The notes under the pieces are model-generated. The model saw nothing but the letters and a program-made list of their open reading frames with translations. It searched no databases and was not told where the DNA came from. This document shows positions 6,473-16,726 of a stretch of 33,177 nt of DNA, in pieces. The translations under genes were made by a program, and so were the position numbers. Position 1 is the stretch's first letter; each line of letters begins with the position of its first letter. Origin of the DNA: Bacteroidales bacterium. GTDB taxonomy: Bacteria > Bacteroidota > Bacteroidia > Bacteroidales > UBA932. The stretch spans positions 1 through 33,177 of the forward strand of contig SUYX01000022.1 in the NCBI GenBank assembly GCA_015060225.1. Direction: 5' to 3'.

Positions 6473-8110
6473 TCAGTTTTTCCTCTCAATCTCCCTGAGG
6501 TTTTCCATTTTCTTCTTTTCCAGGAAGTCATACACGCCGCCAAGATGCTCAATCACCCTCTTGTTGGAGAATTCGTAAACCTTGCTCACAAGGCCGTCCA
6601 GAAAGTCGCGGTCATGGGAAACCACTATAAGGGTGCCGTCAAAGTTTTTCAGCGCCTCTTTTAGGATATCTTTTGTCTTCAGGTCCAGATGGTTGGTAGG
6701 CTCATCCAGGATGAGCATGTTTACCGGTTCCAGCAGCAGTTTTATCATTGCAAGTCTGGTCCTTTCTCCTCCCGACAACACCTTCACCATCTTCTCCGAA
6801 TCATCCTTTCCGAACATGAATGCCCCAAGGATATCCCTCAACTTGGTACGGATATCACCCACCGCAACATCATCCACAGTCTTGAATACCGTCTTCTCCT
6901 CATCCAGCAGCGATGCCTCATTCTGGGCAAAATATCCAATCTTGAGGTTGTGCCCCAGATTCAGTTCCCCCTCATAATCAATCTCCCCCATAATAGCCTT
7001 TACCATAGTGGATTTTCCCTCTCCGTTCTTCCCGACAAATGCTACCTTGTCACCCCTCTCAATGGTAATGGAGGCATTTCCGAACACCTTGTGCTCTCCG
7101 TAGGATTTTGCCAGTTCATGGGTTACCACAGGATATGAACCTGAACGTGGAGCAGGGGGGAACCTGAGGTTCAGAGCGCTCCTGTCTTCCGGATCCACCT
7201 CCAGAATCTCCAGTTTCTCCAGCATCCTCACCCTCGACTGCACCTGATTGGTCTTTGAGTAGGTTCCCTTGAACCTCTCAATGAACTCCTTGGTCTCGGC
7301 AATCATCTTCTGCTGGTTATCGTAGGCGGCCTGTTGCTGCTGGCGCCTCTCGGCCCGCAGTTCAAGATATTTTGAATAGTTTACCTTATAGTCATAAATC
7401 TTCCCCATTGTAATCTCAATGGTACGGGTAGTTATATGGTCTACAAAAGCCTTGTCATGGGAGATTACCATCACCGAGTTGGCACTGTTTATGATAAAAT
7501 CCTCCAGCCACTCAATAGACTCAATATCAAGGTGGTTTGTAGGCTCATCCAGAAGGAGCAGGGTGGGTTTCTGCAACAGAATCTTAGCCAGTTCTATCCT
7601 CATTCTCCATCCTCCGGAGAACTCAGAGGTTTGTCGGGACAAATCATCCCTTACAAATCCGAGTCCCATGAGGGTCCTCTCTACATCCTCCTGATAGTTG
7701 GTGAGGTCTATCCTGTAGAATTTCTCAGATAGGGCGGTAACTTTTTCAATGAGAGCCATGTACTCTTCGCTGTCGTAGTCTGTACGGGTGGTGAGTTCAT
7801 TGTTGAGGGCCTCAATCTCCCTCTCAATTGCAAACAGGTGCTCAAATGCGAGACATGCCTCCTCAAAGACCGTTCTCCCGTTCTCCACCATAAGGTGCTG
7901 GGGAAGGTAACCTATCTTGCCGCCGTCCGTTACCGTAACCTTTCCCCTGTTGGGTGTCTTTACTCCGGCAAGAATCTTGAGCATGGTGGATTTTCCGGCA
8001 CCGTTCTTTCCCATAAGGGCAATCCTGTCCTTGTCATTGATAACAAAAGAGATATCCTTGAACAGCGTTGTACCGCTGAATTCTACTGTTAGCCCGTCTA
8101 CTGAAACCAT
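6473..8110 (-). CDS. ABC-F family ATPase (ribosome-associated)
   Basis: The 545-residue protein consists of two ABC ATPase domains in tandem with no membrane segments, the layout of ABC-F translation factors. Domain 1 has Walker A GKNGAGKST (about residue 35-43), signature FSGGWRMRIELAKILL and Walker B LLLLDEPTNHLD. Domain 2 has GKNGEGKST, LSGGERTRLAMIKLL and MLILDEPTNHLD. A charged linker of about 80 residues with ELRAERRQQQQAAYDNQQ joins them, as in EttA/Uup-type proteins that act at the ribosomal E site. There is no antibiotic-resistance-type extension that I can recognise, so a housekeeping role in translation is more likely than ribosome protection. It is convergent with the TraB-like gene. 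Confidence 0.93.
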   Translation of the reverse strand: MVSVDGLTVEFSGTTLFKDISFVINDKDRIALMGKNGAGKSTMLKILAGVKTPNRGKVTVTDGGKIGYLPQHLMVENGRTVFEEACLAFEHLFAIEREIEALNNELTTRTDYDSEEYMALIEKVTALSEKFYRIDLTNYQEDVERTLMGLGFVRDDLSRQTSEFSGGWRMRIELAKILLQKPTLLLLDEPTNHLDIESIEWLEDFIINSANSVMVISHDKAFVDHITTRTIEITMGKIYDYKVNYSKYLELRAERRQQQQAAYDNQQKMIAETKEFIERFKGTYSKTNQVQSRVRMLEKLEILEVDPEDRSALNLRFPPAPRSGSYPVVTHELAKSYGEHKVFGNASITIERGDKVAFVGKNGEGKSTMVKAIMGEIDYEGELNLGHNLKIGYFAQNEASLLDEEKTVFKTVDDVAVGDIRTKLRDILGAFMFGKDDSEKMVKVLSGGERTRLAMIKLLLEPVNMLILDEPTNHLDLKTKDILKEALKNFDGTLIVVSHDRDFLDGLVSKVYEFSNKRVIEHLGGVYDFLEKKKMENLREIERKN

Positions 8111-8136
8111 TGTAATAACCTGTTTTATATGAGCCG

Positions 8137-8144
8137 CAAAGGTA
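8137..8144 (-). promoter_or_regulatory. -7 promoter element of the ABC-F gene
   Basis: TACCTTTG on the minus strand matches TAnnTTTG and lies 27 bases before the ATG at 8110. A matching -33 box is not obvious. Confidence 0.45.
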
Positions 8145-8202
8145 GCATTTTTTGAGTTGAGTTTGAGCCTTGTTTTTTCAGTAAAGCATATGTAAATTTG
8201 CC

Positions 8203-8337
8203 ATGAAGTTTGGTATTTTTACTTCCAATCTGATTACGGATTGTTATGTTGTAATGAAAGGAAAAGCTATTAGAGTTAATGCCAGATATCAGACCAGGAA
8301 GGAAATTGAGAGCAAGTTGGAAAAACTAAGGCCATAA
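8203..8337 (+). CDS. Possible 44-residue small protein
   Basis: An ATG-to-TAA frame at 8203-8337 encodes MKFGIFTSNLITDCYVVMKG, continuing to KAIRVNARYQTRKEIESKLEKLRP. The composition is protein-like: a hydrophobic first half and a basic, helical C-terminus. A hairpin overlaps the stop. The family is unknown and there is no strong ribosome site. It could equally be the end of a decayed gene. It lies divergently between the ABC-F gene and rmuC. Confidence 0.3.
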   Translation: MKFGIFTSNLITDCYVVMKGKAIRVNARYQTRKEIESKLEKLRP

Positions 8338-8356
8338 GTATGAAACTTACGGCCTT
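8328..8356 (+). terminator. Hairpin at the end of the small open frame
   Basis: AAGGCCATAAGT (8328-8339) pairs with ACTTACGGCCTT (8345-8356) with a single G-T pair and a 5-base loop. No T-run follows, so if it terminates transcription it does so weakly or with Rho. It overlaps the TAA of the 44-residue frame. Confidence 0.4.
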
Positions 8357-8604
8357 GTACAACTGGACGGTTGCGGAGCTTGATGTAATCTCGCCTATAT
8401 GCAACTCTCATCTCCTGTTGCAAAGATAGTGATTTTATTGATATAAGCAACTATTAAGCTGATTTGTTCAGAATAAATTAGGTGGCAATTGAAAATTACA
8501 TATTGGAGCTTGTGGTTTTTTGTGTTGTACCGGCGAGGGGTGATGTAGCGTGCATATGGGAGTAAAAAGAATTTTTACTATTTTTACAATAAAATTAGGA
8601 GAGT
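8357..8604. other. Spacer before rmuC
   Basis: These 248 bases hold no open frame, repeat or hairpin that I can support. No clear TTTG/TAnnTTTG pair is visible in front of rmuC. Confidence 0.4.
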
Positions 8605-9960
8605 ATGGAATTGATGATAATTATAGCAGTAGTGGCGGCAGTTGGAGCTGCGGCGGCAGGGTATTTTATTGGCAAGAGAGAGGTGTCGGTGGTGAAGTTG
8701 GCAGCAGAAAAGGAGCTGGCAGCAGCCAAGGAGTCATACGCCGGGCAGATTGCCTTGATAAGGGAGTCTGCTGAAAAGCAGCTGCAGCAGCAGAAAACGG
8801 CGGCGGAGAACCAGATTGCGGAACTCAGGGCTGCAAATGAGAAGCAGCTGCTGGAGCTGAAGGAGGGGCACCAGAAGCAGATTGAGGCAATAAAGGAGAT
8901 GAACAGAGAGCAGATGGAGAGCCAGCTGAACCTTATTAGGGAGCAGATGCAGACAACCTCGGAGAAGGTCCTGAAGATGAGGCAGGAGGAGCTTGGCAAG
9001 GCCAACAGCGAGCAGATGATCAGGATTGTGGATCCGTTGACGCAGAGTTTCAAGCAGATAAAGGAACAGATGGCAAAAATGGAGGAGAGTGTGCAGAAGG
9101 TGAACACAGATTCTGCCGAACGCAAGGCCTCCATAACCCAAACCATTGAGGCGCTTGCCAAGGAGACAATGAAGGTTGGTTCGCAGGCGGAGGATCTTGC
9201 AAAGGCCCTCAAGAACAAAAGCAAGGTGCAGGGAGACTGGGGTGAGCAGGTACTGGAGAATATTCTGGAGGGGAGTGGCCTCCGTAAAGATGAGGATTAC
9301 CTTGTACAACACAATGTAAAGGGGGAAGGGAATGAAAATCTTCGTCCCGATATCATAGTCAGATGTCCCGGTGACAAAAACATAGTGATAGATTCAAAAG
9401 TATCCCTCTCTGCATATCTGGATTATGTTTCGGCCGAGAATCCGGAGGACCAGAAGAGGGGGGCAAAGGAGAACTTTGATTCGGTAAAGAAGCATATTGA
9501 TGAACTCTCTGCCAAGAATTATGAAAAACTGGTTGGAAATACAATCTCCCATGTTCTGATGTTCATCCCCAATGAGGGGAGCTACATCCTTGCGCTGCAG
9601 CATGATCCCAAGATTGCCCAATATGCATTCTCCAAGAATGTCCTTCTCATAAATCCTACCAACCTCATGATGAGCCTCAAACTCATCTACAACATCTGGC
9701 AAAGTGAGAGGCAGACAAAGAATGTTGAGACAATCGTACAGGAGAGTACAGGCCTTTATGAGAAGTTTGCCGGATTCCTCGATTCCTTCTCCGATATCGG
9801 GAAGAAGATAGAATCACTCCACACTTCATTCAGCACTGCAGAAAATCAGCTTTGCGTGGGTAGGGGCAACCTTATAAAGAGGGTGGAATCGCTGAAGGAG
9901 AAGGGAATTCTCCCCAAAAAATCCATTCCCGACAAATATCTCGACAAATCGATAGAGTAG
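8605..9960 (+). CDS. rmuC: DNA recombination protein RmuC
   Basis: The 451-residue protein has one N-terminal membrane helix (residues 4-22, IIIAVVAAVGAAAAGYFIGK). A long Gln/Glu/Lys-rich coiled coil follows (about 30-180, e.g. KQLLELKEGHQKQIEAIKEM). The conserved RmuC domain (about 200-420) includes QGDWGEQVLENILEGSGL, RPDIIVRCPGDKNIVIDSKV and SAYLDYVSAE. These blocks carry the residues of its predicted PD-(D/E)XK-like nuclease fold. RmuC limits inversion at short inverted repeats in E. coli, which is relevant in a genome region this rich in palindromes. It is a single gene; the ATP synthase operon starts 103 bases downstream. A weakly basic tail ends at residue 451. Confidence 0.95.
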   Translation: MELMIIIAVVAAVGAAAAGYFIGKREVSVVKLAAEKELAAAKESYAGQIALIRESAEKQLQQQKTAAENQIAELRAANEKQLLELKEGHQKQIEAIKEMNREQMESQLNLIREQMQTTSEKVLKMRQEELGKANSEQMIRIVDPLTQSFKQIKEQMAKMEESVQKVNTDSAERKASITQTIEALAKETMKVGSQAEDLAKALKNKSKVQGDWGEQVLENILEGSGLRKDEDYLVQHNVKGEGNENLRPDIIVRCPGDKNIVIDSKVSLSAYLDYVSAENPEDQKRGAKENFDSVKKHIDELSAKNYEKLVGNTISHVLMFIPNEGSYILALQHDPKIAQYAFSKNVLLINPTNLMMSLKLIYNIWQSERQTKNVETIVQESTGLYEKFAGFLDSFSDIGKKIESLHTSFSTAENQLCVGRGNLIKRVESLKEKGILPKKSIPDKYLDKSIE

Positions 9961-10057
9961 CTCCAGATAGAATTGTTACGAAATTGTTAAAATATTTTGC
10001 CCAAATATTGGATTTTGGTTTCATATTTATTTAATTTGCATGGATGTAGAGAATTAA

Positions 10058-11569
<1,512 letters not shown>

Positions 11570-11571
11570 AG

Positions 11572-11805
11572 ATGAAACTGATTGTAGTATCGCCAAAAGG
11601 GGTAATCTGTTCAACAGAAACCTGGAGTGTCACATTCCCAGGATCTGAGGGAAGCTTTACCGTACTCCGCAACCATGCCCCAATTATGGCAATGCTTGAA
11701 AAGGGTGATATAGTTTACAGGACAGAAGATCAGGAACACAGGATAGCTGTGGAGAGGGGTGTTGTAAATGTATCACATAATGTTATAGATGTATGCGTGG
11801 AGTAA
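11572..11805 (+). CDS. atpC: ATP synthase F1 subunit epsilon (short form)
   Basis: The 77-residue product covers only the N-terminal beta-sandwich (MKLIVVSPKGVICSTETWSV, then FTVLRNHAPIMAMLEKGDI) that ties the central stalk to the c-ring. The C-terminal two-helix domain, about 50 residues in E. coli or Bacillus and responsible for inhibition of ATP hydrolysis, is absent. Short epsilon subunits are known in this phylum, so this is probably not a truncation. The end overlaps the start of atpB by 13 bases, implying coupled translation. Confidence 0.95.
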   Translation: MKLIVVSPKGVICSTETWSVTFPGSEGSFTVLRNHAPIMAMLEKGDIVYRTEDQEHRIAVERGVVNVSHNVIDVCVE

Positions 11806-12875
11806 TTGCAAAAATATTCTTTCTCATCTTCATTTCACTCCCTTTTGTATCAAGAGCGGAAGGGGTTGATGTGAAGGAGGTTGTATTGGGCCATATAGGT
11901 GACAGTTACGACTGGCATATAACCACAATAGGGGAGAAGCACATCTCAATTCCCCTCCCTGTAATTGTAAGGGGGCACAACGGGGAATGGCACTGTTTCT
12001 CGTCGGGACATCTGCATCACTCCCATGACGGATATGAGGGATTTATAGTGGCGCATGACGGCCTTTATGCAGGAAAACTTGTGGAGATTCTTCCCGACGG
12101 AACCCAGTACCGTCCACTGGATCTCTCCATTACAAAGACTGTGGCAGGACTTTTTATCAACTGTATAGTGCTGCTGCTGATAGTGATGGGTGTAGCTCGC
12201 AGATACAGGGGCGATACCCCTACATCCAAAGCAAAGGGGGGATTTGCCGGGATGGTTGAGGTTATAATAACATTTGTAGTAGAGGAGGTTGTAAAACCTT
12301 GTATTGGAAAGAATTGGGCAAAGTTTGCCCCATTCCTCCTTACAGTGTTCTTCTTCATCCTTGTAAATAACCTTATGGGATTGATACCCCTTTTCCCTGC
12401 AGGTGCCAATGTTACAGGCAACATAACAATAACCATGGTGCTGGCATTGTCATCATTTGTGGCCATCAATGCATTCGGATCAAAACATTACTGGAAAGAT
12501 ATATTCTGGCCCGATGTCCCAACCTGGCTCAAGGTACCGGTTCCGCTGATGCCGGCAATTGAGTTTGTGGGAATATTTACAAAACCCTTCTCACTCATGA
12601 TAAGGCTGTTTGCAAATATCATGGCCGGACATGCAGTTATCCTTATCCTTACCTGTATTGTGTTTGCTACAGCAGAGATGGGGGCGGCTGTAAACGGCTC
12701 CATGAGTGTGGTTGCCGTATTTCTTGCAATCTTCATGAACTGTCTGGAGCTTATGGTGGCATTTCTGCAGGCATTTGTATTTACAATGCTTTCATCGGTA
12801 TTTATAGGATTTGCACAGATGGAGGGGGAGCATGCCGCTCATGAAGTGGAGGAAAAACATAGAGAGAAACAATAA
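11793..12875 (+). CDS. atpB: ATP synthase Fo subunit a
   Basis: Subunit a forms the proton half-channels next to the c-ring. The 360-residue protein is longer than the E. coli form (271). It starts with a hydrophobic signal-like segment (IAKIFFLIFISLPFVSRAEG) and a polar, His-rich extension of about 90 residues (GHLHHSHDGYEG) expected to face the periplasm. The a-subunit core of about five to six helices follows. The essential Arg lies in FSLMIRLFANIMAGHAVI (about residue 273). The C-terminal tail is His/Glu-rich. The His-rich extension is typical of Bacteroidota a subunits; its role is unknown. Confidence 0.98.
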   Translation: MRGVIAKIFFLIFISLPFVSRAEGVDVKEVVLGHIGDSYDWHITTIGEKHISIPLPVIVRGHNGEWHCFSSGHLHHSHDGYEGFIVAHDGLYAGKLVEILPDGTQYRPLDLSITKTVAGLFINCIVLLLIVMGVARRYRGDTPTSKAKGGFAGMVEVIITFVVEEVVKPCIGKNWAKFAPFLLTVFFFILVNNLMGLIPLFPAGANVTGNITITMVLALSSFVAINAFGSKHYWKDIFWPDVPTWLKVPVPLMPAIEFVGIFTKPFSLMIRLFANIMAGHAVILILTCIVFATAEMGAAVNGSMSVVAVFLAIFMNCLELMVAFLQAFVFTMLSSVFIGFAQMEGEHAAHEVEEKHREKQ

Positions 12876-12894
12876 CTTAAAATAACAATTTAAT

Positions 12895-13110
12895 ATGGAA
12901 TCATTAGGAATTTTGGGCGCAACTCTTGGCGCAGCGTTGGCAGTAATTGGAGCAGCCTTCGGTATCTCAAAAATTGGTAAAGCCACTATGGAGGCATCTG
13001 CAAGACAACCAGAGATTGCAGACAAAGCCCGTACAACCATGATTATCGCTGCCGCCCTTATTGAGGGTGTGGCTCTATTTGCCGTTGCAGTCTGCTTTAT
13101 GGCCCTATAA
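12895..13110 (+). CDS. atpE: ATP synthase Fo subunit c
   Basis: This 71-residue double-helix protein forms the rotor ring. Helix 1 is the Gly/Ala-rich LGATLGAALAVIGAAFGISK, the polar loop contains EASARQPEIADK, and helix 2 carries the ion-binding Glu57 in IIAAALIEGVALFAVAV. Helix 1 lacks the Gln and helix 2 the Thr/Ser after Glu that sodium-binding c subunits use, so proton coupling is expected. Confidence 0.98.
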   Translation: MESLGILGATLGAALAVIGAAFGISKIGKATMEASARQPEIADKARTTMIIAAALIEGVALFAVAVCFMAL

Positions 13111-13122
13111 AACCTTTGCACA

Positions 13123-13629
13123 ATGGGACTGTTACAACCGGAAATGGGACTCCTCTTCTGGATGTGCCTGGCTTTTGGTATTGTACTCTTTGTGTTGTGC
13201 AAATGGGGTTTTCCTGTAATTGTAAAATCGCTCGAGGAGAGGCGCAATTACATAGATTCTTCAATTGAGGCTGCCAAGGAGGCGGAGGAAAAGCTGAAGA
13301 AGATTACAGAAACCTCTCAGGCATTGATTGAGAGTGCCGAGGCCCAGAAACAGCAGATATTGCGCGATATTGCCAAAGAGCGTGAGCGTATCGTATCTGA
13401 GGCAAAAGAGAAGGCAGAACTGGAGGGTGCCAGAATAATCTCGGAGGCCAAGCGTGCAGCTGAGGTTGAGCGCGAAGACATTTTGCGCGAGGCCCGTAGC
13501 CAGATCTCCACAATTGCAATTGCAATTTGTGAGCGTCTGCTCAGAGGTGAGCTTGCAGACAAGGAGAGACAGAAAGAGCTGGCAGGCCGTCTGCTGGACG
13601 AATTGGAGAACGATAATACCAGGAACTGA
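13123..13629 (+). CDS. atpF: ATP synthase Fo subunit b
   Basis: This is the peripheral stalk subunit. The 168 residues start with one membrane helix (GLLFWMCLAFGIVLFVLCKW) and continue as a long charged helix rich in Glu, Lys, Arg and Ala (SLEERRNYIDSSIEAAKEAE onward). That helix dimerises and reaches up to subunit delta. Its stop overlaps the atpH start (TGATG at 13627-13631). Confidence 0.97.
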   Translation: MGLLQPEMGLLFWMCLAFGIVLFVLCKWGFPVIVKSLEERRNYIDSSIEAAKEAEEKLKKITETSQALIESAEAQKQQILRDIAKERERIVSEAKEKAELEGARIISEAKRAAEVEREDILREARSQISTIAIAICERLLRGELADKERQKELAGRLLDELENDNTRN

Positions 13630-14186
13630 TGTACATTGGACTTATAGCCAGGAGATATGCCGTAGCCTTGGCAGATTTTGCCTCCAGCAACGGTGAGGAG
13701 GATGTTGTTTACTCACAGGTGCAGCATCTTCTGGAACTTTATGCATCAGACAAATCCTTGAAAGTTGCCATAGAAACACCTGTGCTCAGCAGTGATATCA
13801 AGCAGAAGGCAATTCTCAAGCTTATGGGGCAACCTGCAAGCAAGACCTTGACAGGGTTCCTTAAACTGGTATTTGCCCATGACAGGGAGAAGTGGCTGCA
13901 GTACATATTCCACTCTTACATTGCATTATACAAGGAGAGACATGGAATAGTGGATCTGAAACTTACAGCAGCAGTACCTCTTGGAAAAGAGGTGGAAGAG
14001 CGTATCTCTGCTCTGGTAAAGGAGCAGACAGGAGGCAAGGAGATTGTGGTGAAGACCATAACCGATGAAGCAGTATTGGGTGGCTTTGCCATCCGTATGG
14101 ATGATTATCTGATAGATGAGACAATTGCTACGCAGCTGAACCGGATTAAAAGGCAGATGACAAGCAAAAATAACAGGATAGTATAA
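13629..14186 (+). CDS. atpH: ATP synthase F1 subunit delta
   Basis: Subunit delta joins the peripheral stalk to the top of F1. The 185-residue protein begins [20 protein letters not shown], the N-terminal helical bundle that binds alpha. It ends with the conserved [20 protein letters not shown] segment of the OSCP/delta family near residues 135-160. It starts inside the atpF stop codon and is separated from atpA by one base, consistent with translational coupling. Confidence 0.96.
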   Translation: MYIGLIARRYAVALADFASSNGEEDVVYSQVQHLLELYASDKSLKVAIETPVLSSDIKQKAILKLMGQPASKTLTGFLKLVFAHDREKWLQYIFHSYIALYKERHGIVDLKLTAAVPLGKEVEERISALVKEQTGGKEIVVKTITDEAVLGGFAIRMDDYLIDETIATQLNRIKRQMTSKNNRIV

Positions 14187-14187
14187 T

Positions 14188-15765
14188 ATGAAAGAGAATA
14201 TTAAACCGGCTGAAGTATCACAATTGCTTCTGGCTGAACTACAAGGTATTGATCTTAAGGCAACTTATGCAGAGGTTGGTACAGTCCTGCAGGTAAGTGA
14301 CGGAGTTGTACGACTCTATGGGCTGGACAATGCGGAAGCTGGAGAGCTGCTTGAGTTTGATAATGGAGACAAGGCTGTTGTAATGAACCTTGAGGAGGAT
14401 AATGTAGGAGCAGTGCTTCTTGGTCCTACAGACCATATTGAGGAAGGTGATACTGTAAAACGTACAGGACGTACCGCCTCAATTATGGTTAGTGAGCAGA
14501 TGCTCGGCAGGGTGATTGATCCTCTTGGCGAGCCGTTGGACGGGCGGGGTGATATAGGTGGTGAGAGGATAGAGATGCCTCTGGAGCGTAAGGCTCCGGG
14601 TGTAATCTTCCGCCAGCCGGTAAATGAGCCTCTGCAGACAGGCCTCAAGGCCATTGATGCAATGATTCCTATAGGCAGGGGGCAGCGTGAGCTTATCATT
14701 GGTGACCGCCAGACAGGAAAGACCGCCATTGCCATAGATACAATCATCAATCAGAGGAGCCGTTATGAAAACGGTGATCCTGTTTACTGTATCTATGTGG
14801 CAGTAGGCCAGAAGGCTTCAACCGTAGCTTCAATAGTTGAGACATTGCGCAAACACGGAGCAATGGAATATACAGTTGTTGTAGCTGCCACTGCAGCTGT
14901 TTCTGCAGCAATGCAATATCTGGCTCCGTTTGCAGGTGCTGCCATCGGTGAGTATTTCAGGGACACAGGCCGCCATGCACTTGTGGTTTATGATGACTTG
15001 TCTAAACAGGCGGTTGCATACAGGGAGGTGTCACTTGTGCTCAGAAGACCGTCGGGAAGGGAGGCATACCCTGGAGATATCTTCTATCTCCACTCACGTC
15101 TTCTGGAGAGAGCTGCAAAGATCATCAACCAGCAGGAGGTTGCCGAGCAGATGAATGACCTTCCTGCATCCTTGAAAGGGAAAGTGAAGGGTGGCGGTTC
15201 GCTTACTGCACTTCCAATCATTGAGACCCAGGCAGGTGATGTATCTGCATATATCCCTACCAATGTAATTTCAATTACCGATGGACAGATCTTCCTGGAT
15301 GCCAACCTGTTCAACCAGGGTAACCGTCCTGCAGTGGATGTGGGTATCTCTGTGTCCCGTGTAGGTGGAAATGCCCAGATCAAGGCAATGAAGAAGGTGG
15401 CAGGTACCCTTAAGATAGACCAGGCGCAGTACCGCGAGCTTGAGGCATTCTCAAAGTTCTCAAGTGACATGGATGCTGTTACCGTAAATACATTGGACAG
15501 GGGCCGTAAGAATACCAGACTGCTTGTACAGCCACAGTATTCACCTATGGCTGTAGAGCATCAGATTGCAGTGCTTTATTGCGGTACAAGAGGACTGATG
15601 AAAGATATTGCAATTGATGATGTGCTTGAGTTTGAGAAGATGCTCGTTACTACCCTTGAGGGAGAGGATGTATTTGATACACTCAGAAAGGGCATCATTG
15701 ATGATACCATAACACAGAAGATAGAAAAGGCTGCGGCATCGGTTGTGGCACAATTGAAAAAATAG
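14188..15765 (+). CDS. atpA: ATP synthase F1 subunit alpha
   Basis: This is the non-catalytic nucleotide-binding subunit of F1, 525 residues. The P-loop reads [14 protein letters not shown] at about residue 170. Family blocks include [40 protein letters not shown] and the Arg-finger region [20 protein letters not shown]. Length and domain order are normal. It lies between atpH and atpG, three bases before the latter. Confidence 0.99.
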   Translation: MKENIKPAEVSQLLLAELQGIDLKATYAEVGTVLQVSDGVVRLYGLDNAEAGELLEFDNGDKAVVMNLEEDNVGAVLLGPTDHIEEGDTVKRTGRTASIMVSEQMLGRVIDPLGEPLDGRGDIGGERIEMPLERKAPGVIFRQPVNEPLQTGLKAIDAMIPIGRGQRELIIGDRQTGKTAIAIDTIINQRSRYENGDPVYCIYVAVGQKASTVASIVETLRKHGAMEYTVVVAATAAVSAAMQYLAPFAGAAIGEYFRDTGRHALVVYDDLSKQAVAYREVSLVLRRPSGREAYPGDIFYLHSRLLERAAKIINQQEVAEQMNDLPASLKGKVKGGGSLTALPIIETQAGDVSAYIPTNVISITDGQIFLDANLFNQGNRPAVDVGISVSRVGGNAQIKAMKKVAGTLKIDQAQYRELEAFSKFSSDMDAVTVNTLDRGRKNTRLLVQPQYSPMAVEHQIAVLYCGTRGLMKDIAIDDVLEFEKMLVTTLEGEDVFDTLRKGIIDDTITQKIEKAAASVVAQLKK

Positions 15766-15768
15766 CGT

Positions 15769-16599
15769 ATGGCTGCATTACAGGACATAAAGGCCAGGAT
15801 TGCCTCAGTGCAGAGTACCCTTAAGATAACCTCTGCCATGAAGATGGTTGCTTCTGCCAAGCTCCACAAGACTCAGAATGAGTCGTTGGCGTTCAATGAG
15901 TATTCTGGGAGGCTTTCTTCAATGGTTTCAACTCTCCTTGGTGCAACTGCCGGGAAGGTAGAGTCTCCACTTATGGTGCATCATGAGGGGAAGGTACGGG
16001 CGATTGTTGTTGCAATGGCTTCAGACATGTCTTTGTGCGGTGCTTTCAACCATAATGCGGTAAGGTTGCTTGAGGAGACAATGGGGAAACTCAAGGAGGA
16101 GGGTTATGGACGGATAACAGTTGTTCCCGTAGGTAACAAGATGGTACAGGCTGTTGCAAAGTTGGGATATGAGGTGGAGAATACCCTCACTCCCGACAAT
16201 ACCGGCGATTACCTGATAAACGAGTATATTGAGGGAAAGGCGGATGAAGTGCTTCTTCTGCATCACCATTTCCTTTCTGTGGGTACTCAGAAACCGGTTG
16301 CTGAGCAGCTCCTTCCATTCAGCTTTGAGGAGGGTACTCAGGGGGCGGTAAGTGATGACTATATCTTTGAACCTTCTGCAGCAGAACTTATGAATTCTGT
16401 TGTTCCGTATTGTGTAAAGACAAAAGTTAGGGCAGCGCTCCTTGATAATACCATTTCTGAGCATGCGGCTCGCATGGTGGCAATGCAGACAGCTACAGAC
16501 AATGCAAAAGAGCTGCTTGATGAGCTCAAACTCACCTACAACAAACGGCGCCAGCAGGCCATTACTGATGAGCTTGCAGATATTGCATCGAACTCGTAG
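15769..16599 (+). CDS. atpG: ATP synthase F1 subunit gamma
   Basis: This is the central rotor shaft of F1. The 276 residues show the two conserved terminal helices that form the coiled coil: ALQDIKARIASVQSTLKITS followed by AMKMVASAKL at the N-terminus, and MQTATDNAKELLDELKLTYN followed by RRQQAITDELADI at the C-terminus. It is the last gene of the operon; a terminator follows 20 bases after the stop. Confidence 0.98.
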   Translation: MAALQDIKARIASVQSTLKITSAMKMVASAKLHKTQNESLAFNEYSGRLSSMVSTLLGATAGKVESPLMVHHEGKVRAIVVAMASDMSLCGAFNHNAVRLLEETMGKLKEEGYGRITVVPVGNKMVQAVAKLGYEVENTLTPDNTGDYLINEYIEGKADEVLLLHHHFLSVGTQKPVAEQLLPFSFEEGTQGAVSDDYIFEPSAAELMNSVVPYCVKTKVRAALLDNTISEHAARMVAMQTATDNAKELLDELKLTYNKRRQQAITDELADIASNS

Positions 16600-16619
16600 C
16601 GGTACATCTGTTATATTTT

Positions 16620-16672
16620 AATGCCCTTTTTGTAAATTATTTTACCAATTATTTGCAGAAAGGGCATTTTTT
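16620..16672 (+). terminator. Terminator of the ATP synthase operon
   Basis: ATGCCCTTT (16621-16629) pairs with AAAGGGCAT (16659-16667) and is followed by TTTTT. The loop of 29 bases is longer than usual, but the T-run and the position after atpG make the role clear. Confidence 0.85.
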
Positions 16673-16686
16673 ATGGAAATTTTATT

Positions 16687-16694
16687 TACTTTTG
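16687..16694 (+). promoter_or_regulatory. -7 promoter element of the pot operon
   Basis: TACTTTTG matches TAnnTTTG and lies 32 bases before the potA start at 16727. The -33 position falls on the T-run of the preceding terminator and lacks a clear TTTG. Confidence 0.5.
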
Positions 16695-16726
16695 GTCTTA
16701 TTTATATTGCATAGACTGCACCTGAA

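Noticed and set aside
6229-6664. Open frames of 89 and 143 residues over repeat copy 2
   Set aside because: They are made of repeat sequence and of the antisense of the ABC-F gene; composition is not protein-like.
10014-10038. TTTG ... TAATTTG as promoter of the ATP synthase operon
   Set aside because: The spacing (about 13-14 bases) is too short and the -7 element lacks one base of the consensus.
11572-11805. Truncated epsilon subunit as a mutation
   Set aside because: The gene is neatly overlapped by atpB, and short epsilon subunits without the C-terminal helices are normal in this phylum.
12895-13110. Sodium-coupled ATP synthase
   Set aside because: The c subunit lacks the Gln in helix 1 and the Ser/Thr after the binding Glu57 that sodium-binding rings use.
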